Assembly: GCA_034509925.1 (NCBI GenBank)
Contig: CM067526.1
Location: 13,614,510 to 13,678,509 of the forward strand
Direction of reading: 5' to 3'
DNA: 64,000 nt
From: Hirudinaria manillensis
Lineage: Eukaryota > Annelida > Clitellata > Hirudinida > Hirudinidae
The notes under the pieces were generated by a model that was not told the DNA's origin, searched no databases, and saw nothing but the letters and a program-made list of their open reading frames with translations. Both the position numbers and the translations under genes were made by a program. Shown here in pieces: positions 50,272 to 62,807 of the stretch. Every line of letters starts with the position of its first letter. Within the stretch, counting starts at the first letter, position 1.

Positions 50272-51509
50272 ATGGTTAGAGGAGTAAAAAGGCAGAGAGA
50301 TGAAGATGGGGAAGTCAAACAAATATCACCGAAGCGGATAAAAACTAAAAATATCAGAAAATCTAGCAATGTTAAAAATGCGATCACGCCCGACGATATT
50401 GGTTCATGTAAATATTCACCCCAAAGCTTGGAGACTCTGAGCTTGAACTTCGTTTCATGCAATGTCGACTTACTGGACACATTAGTCGGTTTACCGGAAA
50501 TGATTGGCAAGCTCATTTTTGACCATATTGCAAGTTACATCGCCTCTGAAGACAATTATCCGAATTCAAAAGTACTGCATCTGTTTAAAGTCTTTAACGA
50601 AGCTTACCAAGGAGAGTTTCTTGAAGATCTAACGTTTAAAGACATTTTCTCAAATGAAGAGTGAGTTTTCATATGTTGAAATGTTACTTTTAGCACTGAA
50701 CAATTTGAACAATGATGAACGATTTCAAACTTAAACTCTACTTTAGGCATTAAAAAAATACTCAATTTCATTTAGTATATGTCATGATTATAAATGTTAA
50801 CTCTCAAATTCATCAAATAATATGTATATAAAACATATATATATATTAAAGATCATGCTCAAAAAGAATATTCCTGGATGAATGTTCAACTTTCATGAAG
50901 TCTTTCACAAATTTAAAGAGGTTAGACCTGTCTCACACTGGATCCGGGAATATAGATCTGATGTTAGATCACATAGCCAAAATGTCGAGGTCTGGAGGTT
51001 TTAATTATGTTATTGACAAAAAATCTTAGAGAGTAACAGTTTTAATATTATATTAAGTCGTTACTTATTATACAGATCAATTATGGTATTAGTTTATTGT
51101 GATATTATTGGCTTAATTGTTGTATTTGTAAGAATGCTCAAAAGGTGTTTATTCTCCTTAAAACTGTTTCAAAACTTCACAGTTTAGAATTTCTCAACCT
51201 GAGCGGCGTTGACGTCTGCAACGAAGATCTAAGGAGGCTAACGATTTCAATCAAATTTTATGGCAGGGGTCTGACAAACCTCAAAGTTCTCGACTTGTCC
51301 TGTGAGTTCTTTCATTCCAATTTTCCAAAAGAAGAGGATCAATAATTATAATAATAATAATTATTATTATTATTATAATCAATAATAACAATAATAAGCT
51401 AATTTGTACTTATGCTTGATTCCCTAGTCATATTTAGGTCACTGATTTCTATTCAAACAAATAAGACAAGTTAACATAAAATGCAAACAAACCCATTTTG
51501 AAATGCATT

Positions 51510-51542
<33 letters not shown>

Positions 51543-52943
51543 TCAGCTTATTAAAGTGGCATATATGTCCAATGGACTTCAACCCATTGTTGCGACTATG
51601 TTTTTGTTTGGAAGCCAAGAATCTTTGTTTCTTTTTCAGTCAACAGGAGTTTAGATTATAGCTGTGTTGATCTCATTTCTAGATTCAAAGGCCTCGAAGC
51701 ACTTCATGTCACAGGGACGTCCATCGAGGTGATTAGTCGTACCCTGCGGTTGGCTTGGATGATGATGCGACATTCATTTTGTAGCTAAACTTTTCTTCTG
51801 CTTAAATTAAATATTTATTGCATTAGGTTATAACCACCTTAGTGTAGCCAGTAGTGGAGGAAAGTTATTCCCCACTTTTAAAATTCTAATAGTATCATTA
51901 GATTACTAGTGGTGCCCAGCCACGCATTGCTGTGGCTCAATCTGATTATTAATTTTATAAGAAAGAAAATTTCTAATATGTTTATTTTTACAATTTCACA
52001 AATTTGCGTGAGGGTTACGATAGTTTGAGCTTTTTAATGTCTCGCTAAAGTTTATTTATATAGATTAGGCAGTGATGTCATCGTGGCAAGATGGCCGGAT
52101 TTTCGAAAAAAGCATATTTTTACATGATATAGTTGTGGCACATATATGAAACCTATATACAAACACTCCTCTAATTGAGTACTATGTTGTGTCAAAATTT
52201 CAAAGCAATTGGTCAAGTACTTTCAGAGAACATTTGCATGTTACAAACACACATTGCATTTTTATTTATGTAGATAGATATTTATTGTGTGCCATGTTTT
52301 TTGACTTTGTTACTTTGCATTGTTATTTTATAATTATTAATTTCACAGCTGCCTCGTCTAAAATCTTTGGCCGACAAGATGAAACTGTCCCTGATGACCT
52401 TCTCCGGTCCAGAAGCTGAGGCTGAAGCAAAACGCGTTTTTGACTTTCACGTCCATCGGAACAAAGGTTGGGCGGCCGAACTTCTGGCCAAGTATTTGCT
52501 GAAAACTACTGCGAAAAAGGAGTCGCACAAAGAAAACACGTCCATGGTTTGGAGTGCGCCGAAGAATTTCTGTAAGTTTTTTTTTGTTGGTTTTCATTTG
52601 AGATTTGAAAAGGAATCTTAAGTTGGTTCTGTTTTATTGCATTTAATTAAGAAAAAACAGGGATTGCCAATAGACAAGTTATAAATTAGATATATTCAAT
52701 CATATGGGAACCAATGTACTTAAATAACAAAGGATGATAAGCCACCATGTTGATCTTAACCAGTAATTGATTTCATTGTGGATTTTTTTGTACCACAGGT
52801 ATAACCACAATTCTGCAAAACTTGATGACTTACTTCATTCACTTGCAGATAAACGCCCAATAAAAACTCCAGCACCCTTTGAACCTCTTCCGACTCCAGT
52901 TAAAAGAAATCTGGTTTATATACTTCTGGTTCGTGACAAATAA
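50272..52943 (+). CDS. LRRC42: LRRC42, leucine-rich repeat-containing protein 42
   Basis: A conserved metazoan LRR protein of poorly defined function. Exons: 50272-50660, 50852-50989, 51076-51085 (microexon), 51133-51301, 51640-51728, 52349-52571, 52849-52943. Total 1113 nt, 370 residues (human 428). The N-terminus has a bipartite basic cluster (KRQRDE, SPKRIKTKNIRK), a likely nuclear signal. The family-specific block NVDLLDTLVGLPEMIGKLIF corresponds to the human region around DSLIGFPEQIAEKLF. LRR strands follow: NLKRLDLSHTG, SLEFLNLSGVD, NLKVLDLS, GLEALHVTGTS. The C-terminal motif HRNKGWAAELLAKYL matches the family Trp-containing segment. Without the 10-nt exon the frame breaks. An AATAAA at 52939-52944 overlaps the stop codon. 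Confidence 0.85.
51076..51085 (+). other. Candidate 10-nt microexon of LRRC42
   Basis: TATTATACAG precedes the ten bases ATCAATTATG, followed by a GTATTA donor. Exon 2 ends in phase 2 and the next exon starts in phase 0; this exon (reading RSIM) converts one to the other. No other pair of sites I found resolves the phase conflict as neatly. Confidence 0.45.
51905..52280 (+). mobile_element. Transposable-element-like remnant in LRRC42 intron 5
   Basis: Starts ACTAGTGGTGCCCAGCCACGC followed by TTGCTGTGGC and ends in ATTTATGTAGATAGATA, with CAAAATTTCAAAGCAATTGG near the middle of its 3' half. This combination (CCACGC...GTGGC head, 'caaagcaattggtcaagta' body, AGATAGATA tail) is typical of dispersed repeats in many invertebrate genomes. 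It has no coding capacity, and I cannot assign a class with confidence. Confidence 0.5.
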
Positions 52944-53591
52944 ACTCCCCCCTCCCCTCCGAGTTTGATGCCCCGGGTATAAACATAAATTCAACAGGAA
53001 ATAACTACTTATTACTGATACTGGATGTGGTCGAGAATTTTGTAGCCCAGTTTAAATTGATGTGCAAAAGGGACGTTTGCACCTATGGGGTCAGCTTAAG
53101 TCTGGCTGCGTTGTCCCAAAACCCGTTTCATCGGGCTGGAATTTTTTTTTATATTGGCGTATGAGGTGTGCAAAAGATAAATTTTAATGGGATCACCAGG
53201 TAACCTTTTTGTATCTCAGCAAAAACCTGATTTCAAGAATGTGGGTTTCAGGTGAATCATCCCGTAGCGCTTTTTCAGCTTGATGGTTTGGATCCAAGGA
53301 AACTGGCAAGTAGTAAGAATTTAAACAAATATATGAAATAGTCATTCTGGAATAATTTAATTCGTTAAATTAGGTCTGCCGAATTCGATGGCGACTTAGG
53401 CTTACCATCATGCAAGGTTTTCTTTTGAATTGTCAATTTAAATGTAAACATCTCGGTCCGTGTCGATTGGCCGAAAGGATTTTAGATCGATTGGTTAAAA
53501 CTTTATACTTTATCGAAATAATGAAGACGTATTTATAATCTAATTAATCAGATCTCATGGAATAAATAAGGCCTGTGATATTTTTTCAACA
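52944..53591. other. Intergenic region between LRRC42 and LRCH
   Basis: No coding exon. It begins with a C-rich stretch after the LRRC42 stop and ends in AT-rich sequence before the LRCH start; the LRCH promoter should lie here. Confidence 0.5.
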
Positions 53592-54699
53592 ATGGCCTCT
53601 GCCATGGCAATTCCGCATTCTCCAATCAGCATCACTGCTTCGTCCAGAGCCATTGATAAATGTCTGGAAGAGGCTCAATATACTGGAGAACTAATTCTAA
53701 GTGGGAGACAGCTGAAAGAGTATCCGAAAAATTCGACAAAATATGATTTGTCATGCACACTCACAGTTGGTGAGATAATCTAATTGTCCCAAATGCAACT
53801 AAGAGCTATTAAAACCACTAAGTGGGATGAGAAATTATTAATTTGACCGATTTATTTCAGATCTGTCGAGAAATAAGCTCGGAGAATTTCCACAGCAACT
53901 TGAGAATCTAAGTTCCACAGAAACCTTGAAGTTGTCACATAACGTTCTCAAGTCAATTCCAGCATCTATAATCAGACTGTCAAACCTTGTGTGTCTTAAT
54001 TTGAAGTTAGTAATCAAAAATTACCGTTTGAGGCTTTTCATTTGAAAAGTTATTTAAAATAGCTTGCCAGTGAAAGTGAAACGAACACATTAACTGCTAA
54101 ATAATGATTTAATTAAAAGTTATTCGATGTAAACTGAATCGGGTTCCAGTTGCAACTTCTTGTCGACACTTCCTTCATCGCTGGGTGACCTGGTGCACCT
54201 GGAAATCCTTCTCCTGAGCAACAACAAACTCGTCTCGATTCCAGAAGAAATCTGTCTGCTCCGGAAACTCATGCAATTGGTTAAACACTTAACATTTATT
54301 CGATCGACTCAGAGTTACTAGTTCCGCTTTCGTTTTAATTTCAAACGACTTTTTTCTTCGTGGTGCCTACTTAATGCTCAATATACTGGAGACTAGTCGA
54401 GTGTTTGTTTTGAGGAGTTTACGATTGGCTTTACTGATGTTTTTTTCTCGTCTGCTTTCGTCAAGGATGTGAGTTGCAACCAGTTGGCCCATCTGCCCCC
54501 GCTCCTGGGCAACATCAGCTCCTTAAAAAGCCTCAATCTCAGACAAAATCTTCTCGTCGAACTTCCAACAAGTTGGTGTTTCGGACTCAAAAAGATTTTC
54601 TCCTGAATTTGAATTTGCTCGCTGAAGAGTGCGAATTGCAAATGGCCATTTGCGACCATTAAATTGTTTCTTGCTTGTTAGAGGCCACCATTAGGCATA

Positions 54700-54752
<53 letters not shown>

Positions 54753-57552
54753 GGCTATGAGGTTATTATTATGAATATAATTTTATTATTATTATTATTA
54801 TTATTACTGTCATTATTATTATTACTATTATTATTGTTATTATTATTATTATTATGAAAATTATTTTATTTTGTTGCTTTCAATAAGAACCACATCTTCA
54901 CAAATTTGCATCTCTCAATCGTGATAAACTCAACTGGATGGTTTTAATGGGAGGGAATTTTTACAAGTCAATCATCGTTGTTATGGTTATCGTCATCATC
55001 ATCACCCCTTCATCATCAGCATCATGTTTTGATGTACGGTCATCTGGCCCATGTCATCATTGTTTTTGAAATTTCAATTAAAAATGAATTTTTAAAATAA
55101 TTAAAATTAATTTAAAATAATATTTTTCATGTTTTCTTACAATTTGAGTGGTGATGTAAAAAATATAATAATCGAGTTGATAAATTCAAAATCATCGTTC
55201 ATCATAATCATCATCATCATCTTCATCGTCATCATCATCGTCACCTGCAGGTATTAGTTTGCTGAACTTGAAGCACCTCGACTTCTCATCCAATCGCATC
55301 TCTCGGATTCCAGTGGAGTTCGGAACGATGGACAGTCTGGAGGTGTTGCTGCTGGGAAAGAACCCTCTGGTCTCGCCCCACGCCAACGTACAGTTCCTGT
55401 GGTGATGATGATGATGATGGTGATAATGATGGCAAAGATGGCGATGATGATGATGATGATAATGGCAATGACAAAGATGATGATGATGATGAGGATAACG
55501 ATGGTCTCTCGCAAGGTGTGCGGTCGAGGTCTCGTCCACATTCTGAAGATGCTGAGAAGCGAGGCGGCCAAGGACGAGAAGAGGAGGAGTCACCTCGGTT
55601 TCCACGGCAACAGTCCCAGGTTCGGCAACAGGAAGTTCGCGGGCTCCGCAAGTTGCCTGTGAGTGGATTGGCCTTTACAATGATATTTGATTTGTCGAAT
55701 TTTGTAGCCATTATCATCATCATCACCACCACCATCATCATCATCATCATTATCATCATCATCATCATCATCATTACCACCACCACCATCATCACTACAG
55801 TGTCTCGATGTCTCTGTTTAATGTTACATCTTGAAATCGAAACCAGTCTGGTGGTCAAGGTCTGTGGATATCAATGAACGAATAATAATTAATTATAAGG
55901 AAATGTCAAAACCTTTTGTTATCATCATCATCACCATCACCGCCATCATCATCATGACCATAATCACTATCATCATCGTCGTCGTCGTCCAAATGTTGAC
56001 ATCGATCCACGAGACGATAATCCCCATTTGTTTCGTTTTTTTTGCAAATGTCGTGACTAACTCATCATCGACAGGTCCTTCGAGTCTTCAGTCTCACCCT
56101 CACTTTCCTCGTCGTCTTCCTTCTCCTCGAAACCTCCCAGCGGACCCCCCGCGGACTGCACCGGTCCTGCCTCTCTGCCTCCGAGGGAGTCGTCCAGGGG
56201 TGGTCGAGTCATGTCGAGGTCTTTCAAAGGTTCTTCCGGATTGGAAGTTTTGCTGGTAACTTGGAATGTTGATAACGTCAACAACAGCAATGATAGTGAT
56301 AGTGATAGTGATGACGATGATGATGATGATGATTGAATATTAAATATCGTATAAATTGACTTGTAAAGTGCAAAAGCATGGCTTTAGAGAGACTCTCTTA
56401 TCTGTCTCACGTGGTCCGAGCTGGGTTTTGAACGCGACGTGTTAGGAACGAATGCCATCCTTGACGTTGACAGTCAGGAGATGTTGTTGCTGTCGGGAAA
56501 GAACCCTCCGACATTCCGACCCCCGACCCCTGACCCCAAATGACCTCGATTAACCATGACACTCTGCGATAACCACGGTCAAAATAATTCACGCAGCAAC
56601 ACACGAATGGCGACTCGTTCAAGCACCAGAGAAGTTCCAGCTACGCGGGCGGCACGTTCCACAAGTTTGCACCCCCCTTTGCCAATGGATTCTCCCATTA
56701 CGACAGCAGCACCCTGGGAAGGAGGAAGCTGGTTTTCGACTCCTTCTCCTCCGTCGACGACGGATCGGACCATTCCGTCGAGGGGCGTCGGGACGAAGTC
56801 GACGAGACGAGGAAGACGGCCACGAGGCTGATGGACGGAGCGAGGAGGAGGAGGCTTTCGCAGGGGGTCGACAGGTGCGTTTGGCAATCGACGGAAGGAG
56901 TTGCCGATACGTTAATAATCAATCCGTGTTGTTGTTATTATGCTAATCAGTTCAAGTTTTTATTATATTAATTAGTTTGAATATTTGAATATTGATTAAG
57001 TTCATTATCTTATTATGCTAATTTATTCAAAATAACTGGCCAGACTGCATCGCCCAAAGTATCAGTTGGAGTGGATTTTTCTGGATTGTTCGACCAATTT
57101 GTTTTTATCTTTATGTTTAATTGCTTAGCTAAAATATTTATAAATTCCTTAAAATATCTTTAAACGTTTATTTGTATTTATTTACAAATATTTACAGGTA
57201 GTTTATAAATCATGTTTATTTACAATTGTTTTTAAAATATTTTTTATTGCGTTTCGTCTGATTCCATCTCCGTGCGAGTCATCGGTGCCATCTCTTTAAT
57301 GACTCATCGAGTATAATTGCTCGACTGATAAGGCCTGATGATAATGATAATCGTTTAGATTATGATAATCGTTTAGATCCAAGATAACAACATGGACTAG
57401 TAATAGGGCCATGTACATTACTAGGGGCTGGTGTTGGACATTTTATTATGGCACGTTATTATTATTGCAATTATGATTATTATTATTATTATTAAGCAAT
57501 AATATTAATAAGTTACCAGTTAATAATGATAATAATAATAGTAATAATAATA

Positions 57553-57599
<47 letters not shown>

Positions 57600-59171
57600 T
57601 CGACAGGGAAGAACTTCTGCAAGCTAATTACAGGACGAGCGTCTCTCACGACAGCAACAACTGTTCGGTGGGTCATTCATATAAACATAAATAATAATAA
57701 TAATAATAAAACAAGGATAACAATAATAATCATTATAATAATAATAATAATAATAATAATAAGAGCAATAATATTAATAACGACTACAAGAAATGATCAA
57801 TGCAGTTCTGAGTAGCTGTCGTTTTAATTTTTTTTCATCCCCTTTGTTGTTGTTTGCGATCTCAGATCTCGTCGTTTTGTTGTTCTTGTTTTGTTTAGAA
57901 TCAGTTCTCGATGACAAACGGTAGATGTTCTCCATCGTCCTCCTCCTCCTCCTCATCTGGCGTCCCTCAGAGCCGACATTATCACAACAACAACAGTAGC
58001 AACAACAACAATAACAACAGCAACACTCTTCCTTCCGTCCATCCAAAGAACGGTGAGCGGTCCAACGATAATAATAACGACGACGGCCTCATTAATATTA
58101 ACGACATGTTAATTCATCTGGCCACGCCCAGTGCTACCATTGGCCTGTCGAAAGGCCCTGGAGTCGCTGACTCAGCAGTTGAACGACCTTGAACCCGGGT
58201 TCACCTTCAGGAGGGCGTGTCGTGCCGCGAGGGAGGAGGGAGACCTCGTACAAAGGATGCAACAGGTCTGATGTTGTCCATCGTCTTTGTTATCGTAATA
58301 TAAATAATAATAATAAATAATTAATAATAAATAAATAATTAATAATATATGATAATAAATAAACAATTAATAATATTATTATTATTATTATTACATATAT
58401 TAATAGTAGTAATATCAAACCAATAATAATTATTTTTATTATAAACAATTAATTATTATCATCAGCATCATCATCATCAACCCTGAACATCTCCATCTTT
58501 CTTTCATTTGTTCGTTCCTTCGTTCCAGGTCGTCGAGTCCACGTTGAACGTCCAACTGCCGAGTGACCCGAGGTCAGCCCTGAGGGACGGCATCCTCCTC
58601 TGCAGCCTCGTCAACCAACTCTTCCCGAGCACCATTCCCGTCATCCACGTTCCGGCCCATCCAAAGGTGATGATGACGACGATGATGATGAAGAAGATGG
58701 TGATGATGATGATGATGGAGATGATGATGACAATAATGATGATGAAGATGGTGATGATGATGATGATGATGGCACAAGTCGTTGGTGATGGTCCTAAAGC
58801 ATCTCGTTTATTCAATCCTCTCGCGTACGCAGTCTGACCTGTCCATCGCCAAATGTCGTCTCAACGTCGACAACTTCCTCGTGTCGTGCCATGCCGTCGG
58901 ACTCTCCAAGGTACGTGCGTCTGCAATGATGATGATTATGATGATGATGATGTTATAACTATAACAGTAATAATAATAATAATAATTATTATTATTATAA
59001 TAATGATAATTCGTTGCTGTTTTCACCTTTAATTTTCGGTTAACTAACTCGATCCTCACGCAGTCCCAGATATGCTCCGCCCCTTCCATACTCGACGAGA
59101 GGAGTCTGCCGGACGTCGCGAGGACCGTCCTGTCGCTGGTCAAGCTGGCCCGAGGTCAGACGTCCGTCTAG
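53592..59171 (+). CDS. LRCH: LRCH protein: leucine-rich repeats plus C-terminal calponin-homology domain
   Basis: LRCH proteins are cytoskeletal scaffolds that partner with DOCK guanine-nucleotide exchange factors. Exons: 53592-53769, 53861-54005, 54150-54279, 54466-54571, 55251-55387, 55516-55658, 56075-56255, 56597-56874, 57607-57667, 57899-58052, 58132-58265, 58529-58666, 58833-58910, 59064-59171. Total 1971 nt, 656 residues (vertebrate LRCHs are about 680-760). LRRs run to about residue 240: DLSRNKLGEFP, LKLSHNVLKSIP, LEILLLSNNKLVSIP, DVSCNQLAHLP, LNLRQNLLVELP, LDFSSNRISRIP. The post-LRR segment GRGLVHILKML matches the family GKGKVHIFKYL. A Ser/Asn-rich linker follows. The CH domain occupies about residues 545-650 (DGILLCSLVNQLFPSTIP, CRLNVDNFLVSCHAVGLS). 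The start is the first ATG of exon 1. The exon 7 donor is the least certain junction. Which of LRCH1-4 it corresponds to cannot be told from here. Confidence 0.92.
54697..54855. repeat. (TTA)n microsatellite in LRCH intron 4
   Basis: Two long ATT runs separated by GGCTATGAGG and GAATATAA segments, giving poly-Tyr and poly-Leu frames only. Confidence 0.95.
55719..55799. repeat. ATC microsatellite in LRCH intron 6
   Basis: CATCATCATCACC-type repeat between LRCH exons 6 and 7. A similar ATC tract follows at about 55921-55990 in the same intron. Confidence 0.9.
57474..57599. repeat. AAT microsatellite abutting LRCH exon 9
   Basis: An AAT/ATT tract ends only about 8 bp before the exon 9 acceptor at 57606. 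A second AAT tract lies at 57691-57775 in the following intron. Confidence 0.9.
58666..58772. repeat. GAT microsatellite in LRCH intron 12
   Basis: GATGATGACGATG-type repeat immediately following the exon 12 donor (GTGATG), so the donor itself is part of the repeat. Confidence 0.9.
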
Positions 59172-59626
59172 ACCCTGGCGTCTAGCGGTCTGGTGTCTAA
59201 CTAGCTAGTTACTTCTAAGTTAGTTTAGCTACGTCGCTAGTTATAATTTAACGTACGAATGTCCAAGTCCAAGTCCTTCGCTCCGTTTGTGCCGACGCTC
59301 TGGGTGGAAGGAGAGGGAGGAAGGGCGGAGCTTCTCGTTTCATTTGTTTTGTTTACGTGTAATATACGACTTTAAAACGGTTTATGTTTACCTTTTTTTT
59401 TCTTCTCGTTTATTTCGCTCGTTCCGATGCGTGCGGTTCAGAAAACTCTCGACGTCCAAGGAATCGAGATTTGCAGGTCGCGCGGGGCGGTTCCCACGGA
59501 GACGGCAAAAATCATTTCTGAGAATTGCTTCGTGCTGATTTCTAACGCTTGCCTGCTGTTTTCACCTTTTTATGCAAAGCCGTCGTCGTCATCATCATGA
59601 TCATCATCATAATCATCATCATCATC

Positions 59627-59826
59627 ACTGTCAACATCATCATAATCATCATCACCACTGTCAACATCATCATAATCATCGTCACCACTGTCAACATCAT
59701 CATGATCATCATCATCACTGTCAACATCATCATAATCATCGTCATCACTGTCAACATCATCATGATCATCATCATCACTGTCAACATCATCATAATCATC
59801 ATCATCACTGTCAACATCATCATCAG
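59627..59826. repeat. 30-bp minisatellite, about 6.7 copies
   Basis: Unit ACTGTCAACATCATCATAAT plus CATCRTCAYC, repeated every 30 bp from 59627. Units with TAATCATCGTC and GATCATCATC alternate in the middle, hinting at a 60-bp higher-order unit. A 30-bp period keeps all frames open. Confidence 0.92.
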
Positions 59827-59918
59827 GACTGGCTTTTTTAAACTTTTTTTTTTCTGTTCATTTAAACTGAAAAGCTTTTTATTCTTGGAATCTGCTGCTA
59901 ATTTTGGAACTGCTGCCT

Positions 59919-59981
59919 GACCTTTTGAACCGACCTTTTGAACCGACCTTTTGAACTGACCTTTTGAACCGACCTTTTGAT
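59919..59981. repeat. 13-bp tandem repeat, 4.8 copies
   Basis: GACCTTTTGAACC repeated at 59919, 59932, 59945, 59958 and (partial) 59971, with one ACC-to-ACT change. Confidence 0.92.
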
Positions 59982-60103
59982 TTCTTGTTGTTGTTGTTGT
60001 TGTTGTTTGAGGACATTTCAGTCATAAAGGTACTTTGTTTTGCTTCATCAAAGGTTGCCCGGGCAGTCATTCATCGACTTGTTTGTTGATCATCCTTTTG
60101 ACG

Positions 60104-60147
<44 letters not shown>

Positions 60148-62384
60148 TAATAATAATAATAATAATAATATTAATAATAATAATAAAACAATAATGGTAA
60201 TGATGAACATTATTAAAGTGGTATATACCTGAAGAAGACTTTGACTATCGAACTATCTGTTATCTGCACCGATCGACCGATAAGAATACTCGTGTTTTCC
60301 AACGACCTGAAGTCGTGAAGTTGAAGGTTTCCAGGTGTTTTGTGGAATGGCTTAACTCTCGCCATCCGTTACTCTCGTCGCGTGATCAAATCCTCGGCCA
60401 AATCGTCGCTCGGCGTCGGATCGTCGCCTGTTTGTTATTTGTTTACATTCCCTTTTGATTCCTTTTAACGATGTCTACCGATGATCGCCGGCAACTTCCC
60501 CCTTCGGCCATTGTTTTGCTGCTTTTTTTTTTCTTTTTGTAGGTCGCGTCCGAGCTCAGATTTCCGGTCGGGCAACCTTTTCGTTGCTCGATTCCCGACG
60601 CATTTCCAAACTCCGAGTTGCATTTTGCATTTTTTTTGTCCAAAACAAGAACACGAAATTCCGGGCCTCCTCCAAGATTTATTGCGATCCGAGCGTCTAC
60701 GAGGATTCACGAGAGACGATTGGATTCCGTCGAACGTTTGAAACTCAGAGCTGTTTTTGCTTCCACTTACGATCCTTCTGCCATTGTTCCGTTTTGACGA
60801 GCGAGCAAAGTTTGCATCCCTTTTTTTTTTTTGTCCCCCAGACTGAAAGCAGTTTGCAATCGTGTCTCACGTCGTTTGCATAATGTTGACAATGAAGGCT
60901 TTCTTCCGTTTGCTTCAAGTTTTCGGTCAAAGAGAGGCGGGTTTGCCGAGAAATGCATTTATGACATTTTACGCCATTTTTTTTTCTGTACGACATTCTA
61001 CGAACAAAACCACTGATGATGAGTCGTCGGTTTGTTTTTATCGAGAGAATCATGCCAAGGGTTATTCAAACTTTAATGTGACTTGAGTGGCATCAGATAG
61101 GAACAAGAGAGGAGTGGAATGGTCCCACAGGCGGATCCCAAATACTTCAGCGAGGGGGGAAGGGTACACATTGGACCGTGGCCGACCGCTTCCCCCTGGT
61201 CAGCCGTATAGGCCCGTTCGTTACGGACCCGGAGCATGTTTCGCCTCCAGGAAGGAAGGAAGGAAGCAAATGGAATAGGAACGACTGTCCACTAAAAAAC
61301 AGGCCGAGCTCGAAATGATGCGGCAGTTTGTGCAATGGAAGTGTTTTACGCCGCTATCGTAATGTGGCCACGCTCTCCTGCACCCGAGAGAAGGTATTAT
61401 GTTCCGTTACGTTTACCTAATTTAAAACCACAGTCGATGGGAAAGACGGACATGAATTGCTAATTTGTTAAAAGTTTGTTAAAATTTGTTAAAGAGTCAA
61501 TCCCGTTCGTTTTAATGCCGGGATTCAAATGTTGATATCGCACGACCCCGAACGCCGTAGCAGCCATTATGGGTGCGACTAATCGCACCTAAACTTGTTA
61601 AATTTTGAATTTGAAATGTAAATTTCTTTCTTTCTTCTTGACAATCTAACGGCAGATAAAAAATGAATGGCAGTCATTATTTAGCTATAAAACGATCCGA
61701 ATGGTTTGATATTTTGGAGCACCGTAAAAATTAAAGTATTTTTTCTTTTTCTTTATTTCTGCAGCCCTCTAGCCTCATGTTGAATCAATGGTACTTACCC
61801 AGATCCAGAAATGCGGACAAAATCAATTGTACTAGAAATAATGAGTTCAATTATCTTCAAATATTATCTTCATAAATTATCTCTGAATTATTCTTGACTC
61901 TAGAAAAGCTAGAAAATTCGTCGCAGTTCGTGGAAGCAGCGAGACTCTCAAAAGTGTCATTGGACTAACTTAATTACTGGAAGCAGATCGCATTTCAGTA
62001 AGTTTTAAAATCCTAACAGCTTTTCCTTTTCCGTTTTTCCTACGTTTTGTTTTTCTTTTGAAAAACAATTTTCCTTTCCAATCACATTTCTGCTCGGGAT
62101 TGATGGCGTTTCTGGAGAACCCAGATTGGCTTGTAATTATTTTGTGTTTTTAGAAAGAAGGAAAATAAAGAAATCAACGAAATGTATTTATATGAATTTA
62201 TTTATATTTATAAATAAATAAATGTTTATTGATTGTGATTTTTTAAAAACCCATACGCGTCTTTTTGTTTTTGTTATTTCAGACAAACATTTTCTAACGA
62301 ATAACTTTGCAGAATTAAAATAAATAAATAAATAAATAAACAAACAAACGAAAAACAATAAATACAAAACAGCGCTTATAATGT

Positions 62385-62807
62385 TTACATTCGACATTGG
62401 ATCTGCTTCCCTTCCACCTCCTTCGCTGTTACGGCGACCACAGAAGTCGTCCTACGGAGCTGTCCGTTCAGTTTTCCATCTCCTGAAGTTTTCCACTTTG
62501 CTTTGCCGAGTTTTTCCAGGAAAGAAAGATGGCCCTTCTTGTAATTGAGGCTGTACTCAATTTCCACTCGGAAAAAAACCGCAAGGGGTGCTGAAGGTGG
62601 GGAACCCCCGATTTCCTCATCAAAGTCGTCAACGTTACCATTATCATCACCAACATCATCGTTATCATCATCGTCAACATTGTCGTCATCGTCGTCGTCG
62701 TCCTCACCATTGCTAAATGTAACCTCATAGTCGTCATCGTCAACTCCGTGATCCGGAAATTGGACTTCACTATTTTCCAGGCTGAGAGAGAGAAGGACTT
62801 GATCCAT
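62385..62807 (-). CDS. Possible terminal exon of a minus-strand gene
   Basis: A 140-codon frame begins MDQVLLSLSLENSEVQF, passes through an Asp-rich run that coincides with a microsatellite, and ends with non-repetitive sequence (VFFRVEIEYSLNYKKGH, LSFLEKLGKAKWKTSGDG, TTSVVAVTAKEVEGK). The acceptor-like CAG directly before the ATG suggests it could be an internal or last exon with earlier exons upstream on the minus strand. No family recognised; a second overlapping frame is also open here, which weakens the call. Confidence 0.3.
   Translation of the reverse strand: MDQVLLSLSLENSEVQFPDHGVDDDDYEVTFSNGEDDDDDDDNVDDDDNDDVGDDNGNVDDFDEEIGGSPPSAPLAVFFRVEIEYSLNYKKGHLSFLEKLGKAKWKTSGDGKLNGQLRRTTSVVAVTAKEVEGKQIQCRM

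Larger units (their letters stand above)
59172..62384. other. LRCH downstream region, repeats, no supported gene
   Basis: Holds the LRCH 3'UTR, a 30-bp minisatellite, a 13-bp repeat, an AAT microsatellite at about 60103-60190, and T-rich sequence. Overlapping 60-100 codon open frames at 60.4-61.3 kb on both strands are T/G-rich and lack splice-bounded coding features, so I do not call them. Confidence 0.5.

Noticed and set aside
59590-59826. CRISPR-like regularly spaced repeat
   Set aside because: The units are contiguous with no unique spacers, and this is an animal genome.
59572-59841. His-rich 89-codon frame
   Set aside because: It is a direct translation of the 30-bp minisatellite.
60481-61278. 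Cluster of overlapping open frames on both strands
   Set aside because: Base composition is T/G-skewed, frames overlap without a dominant one, and no exon boundaries fit.
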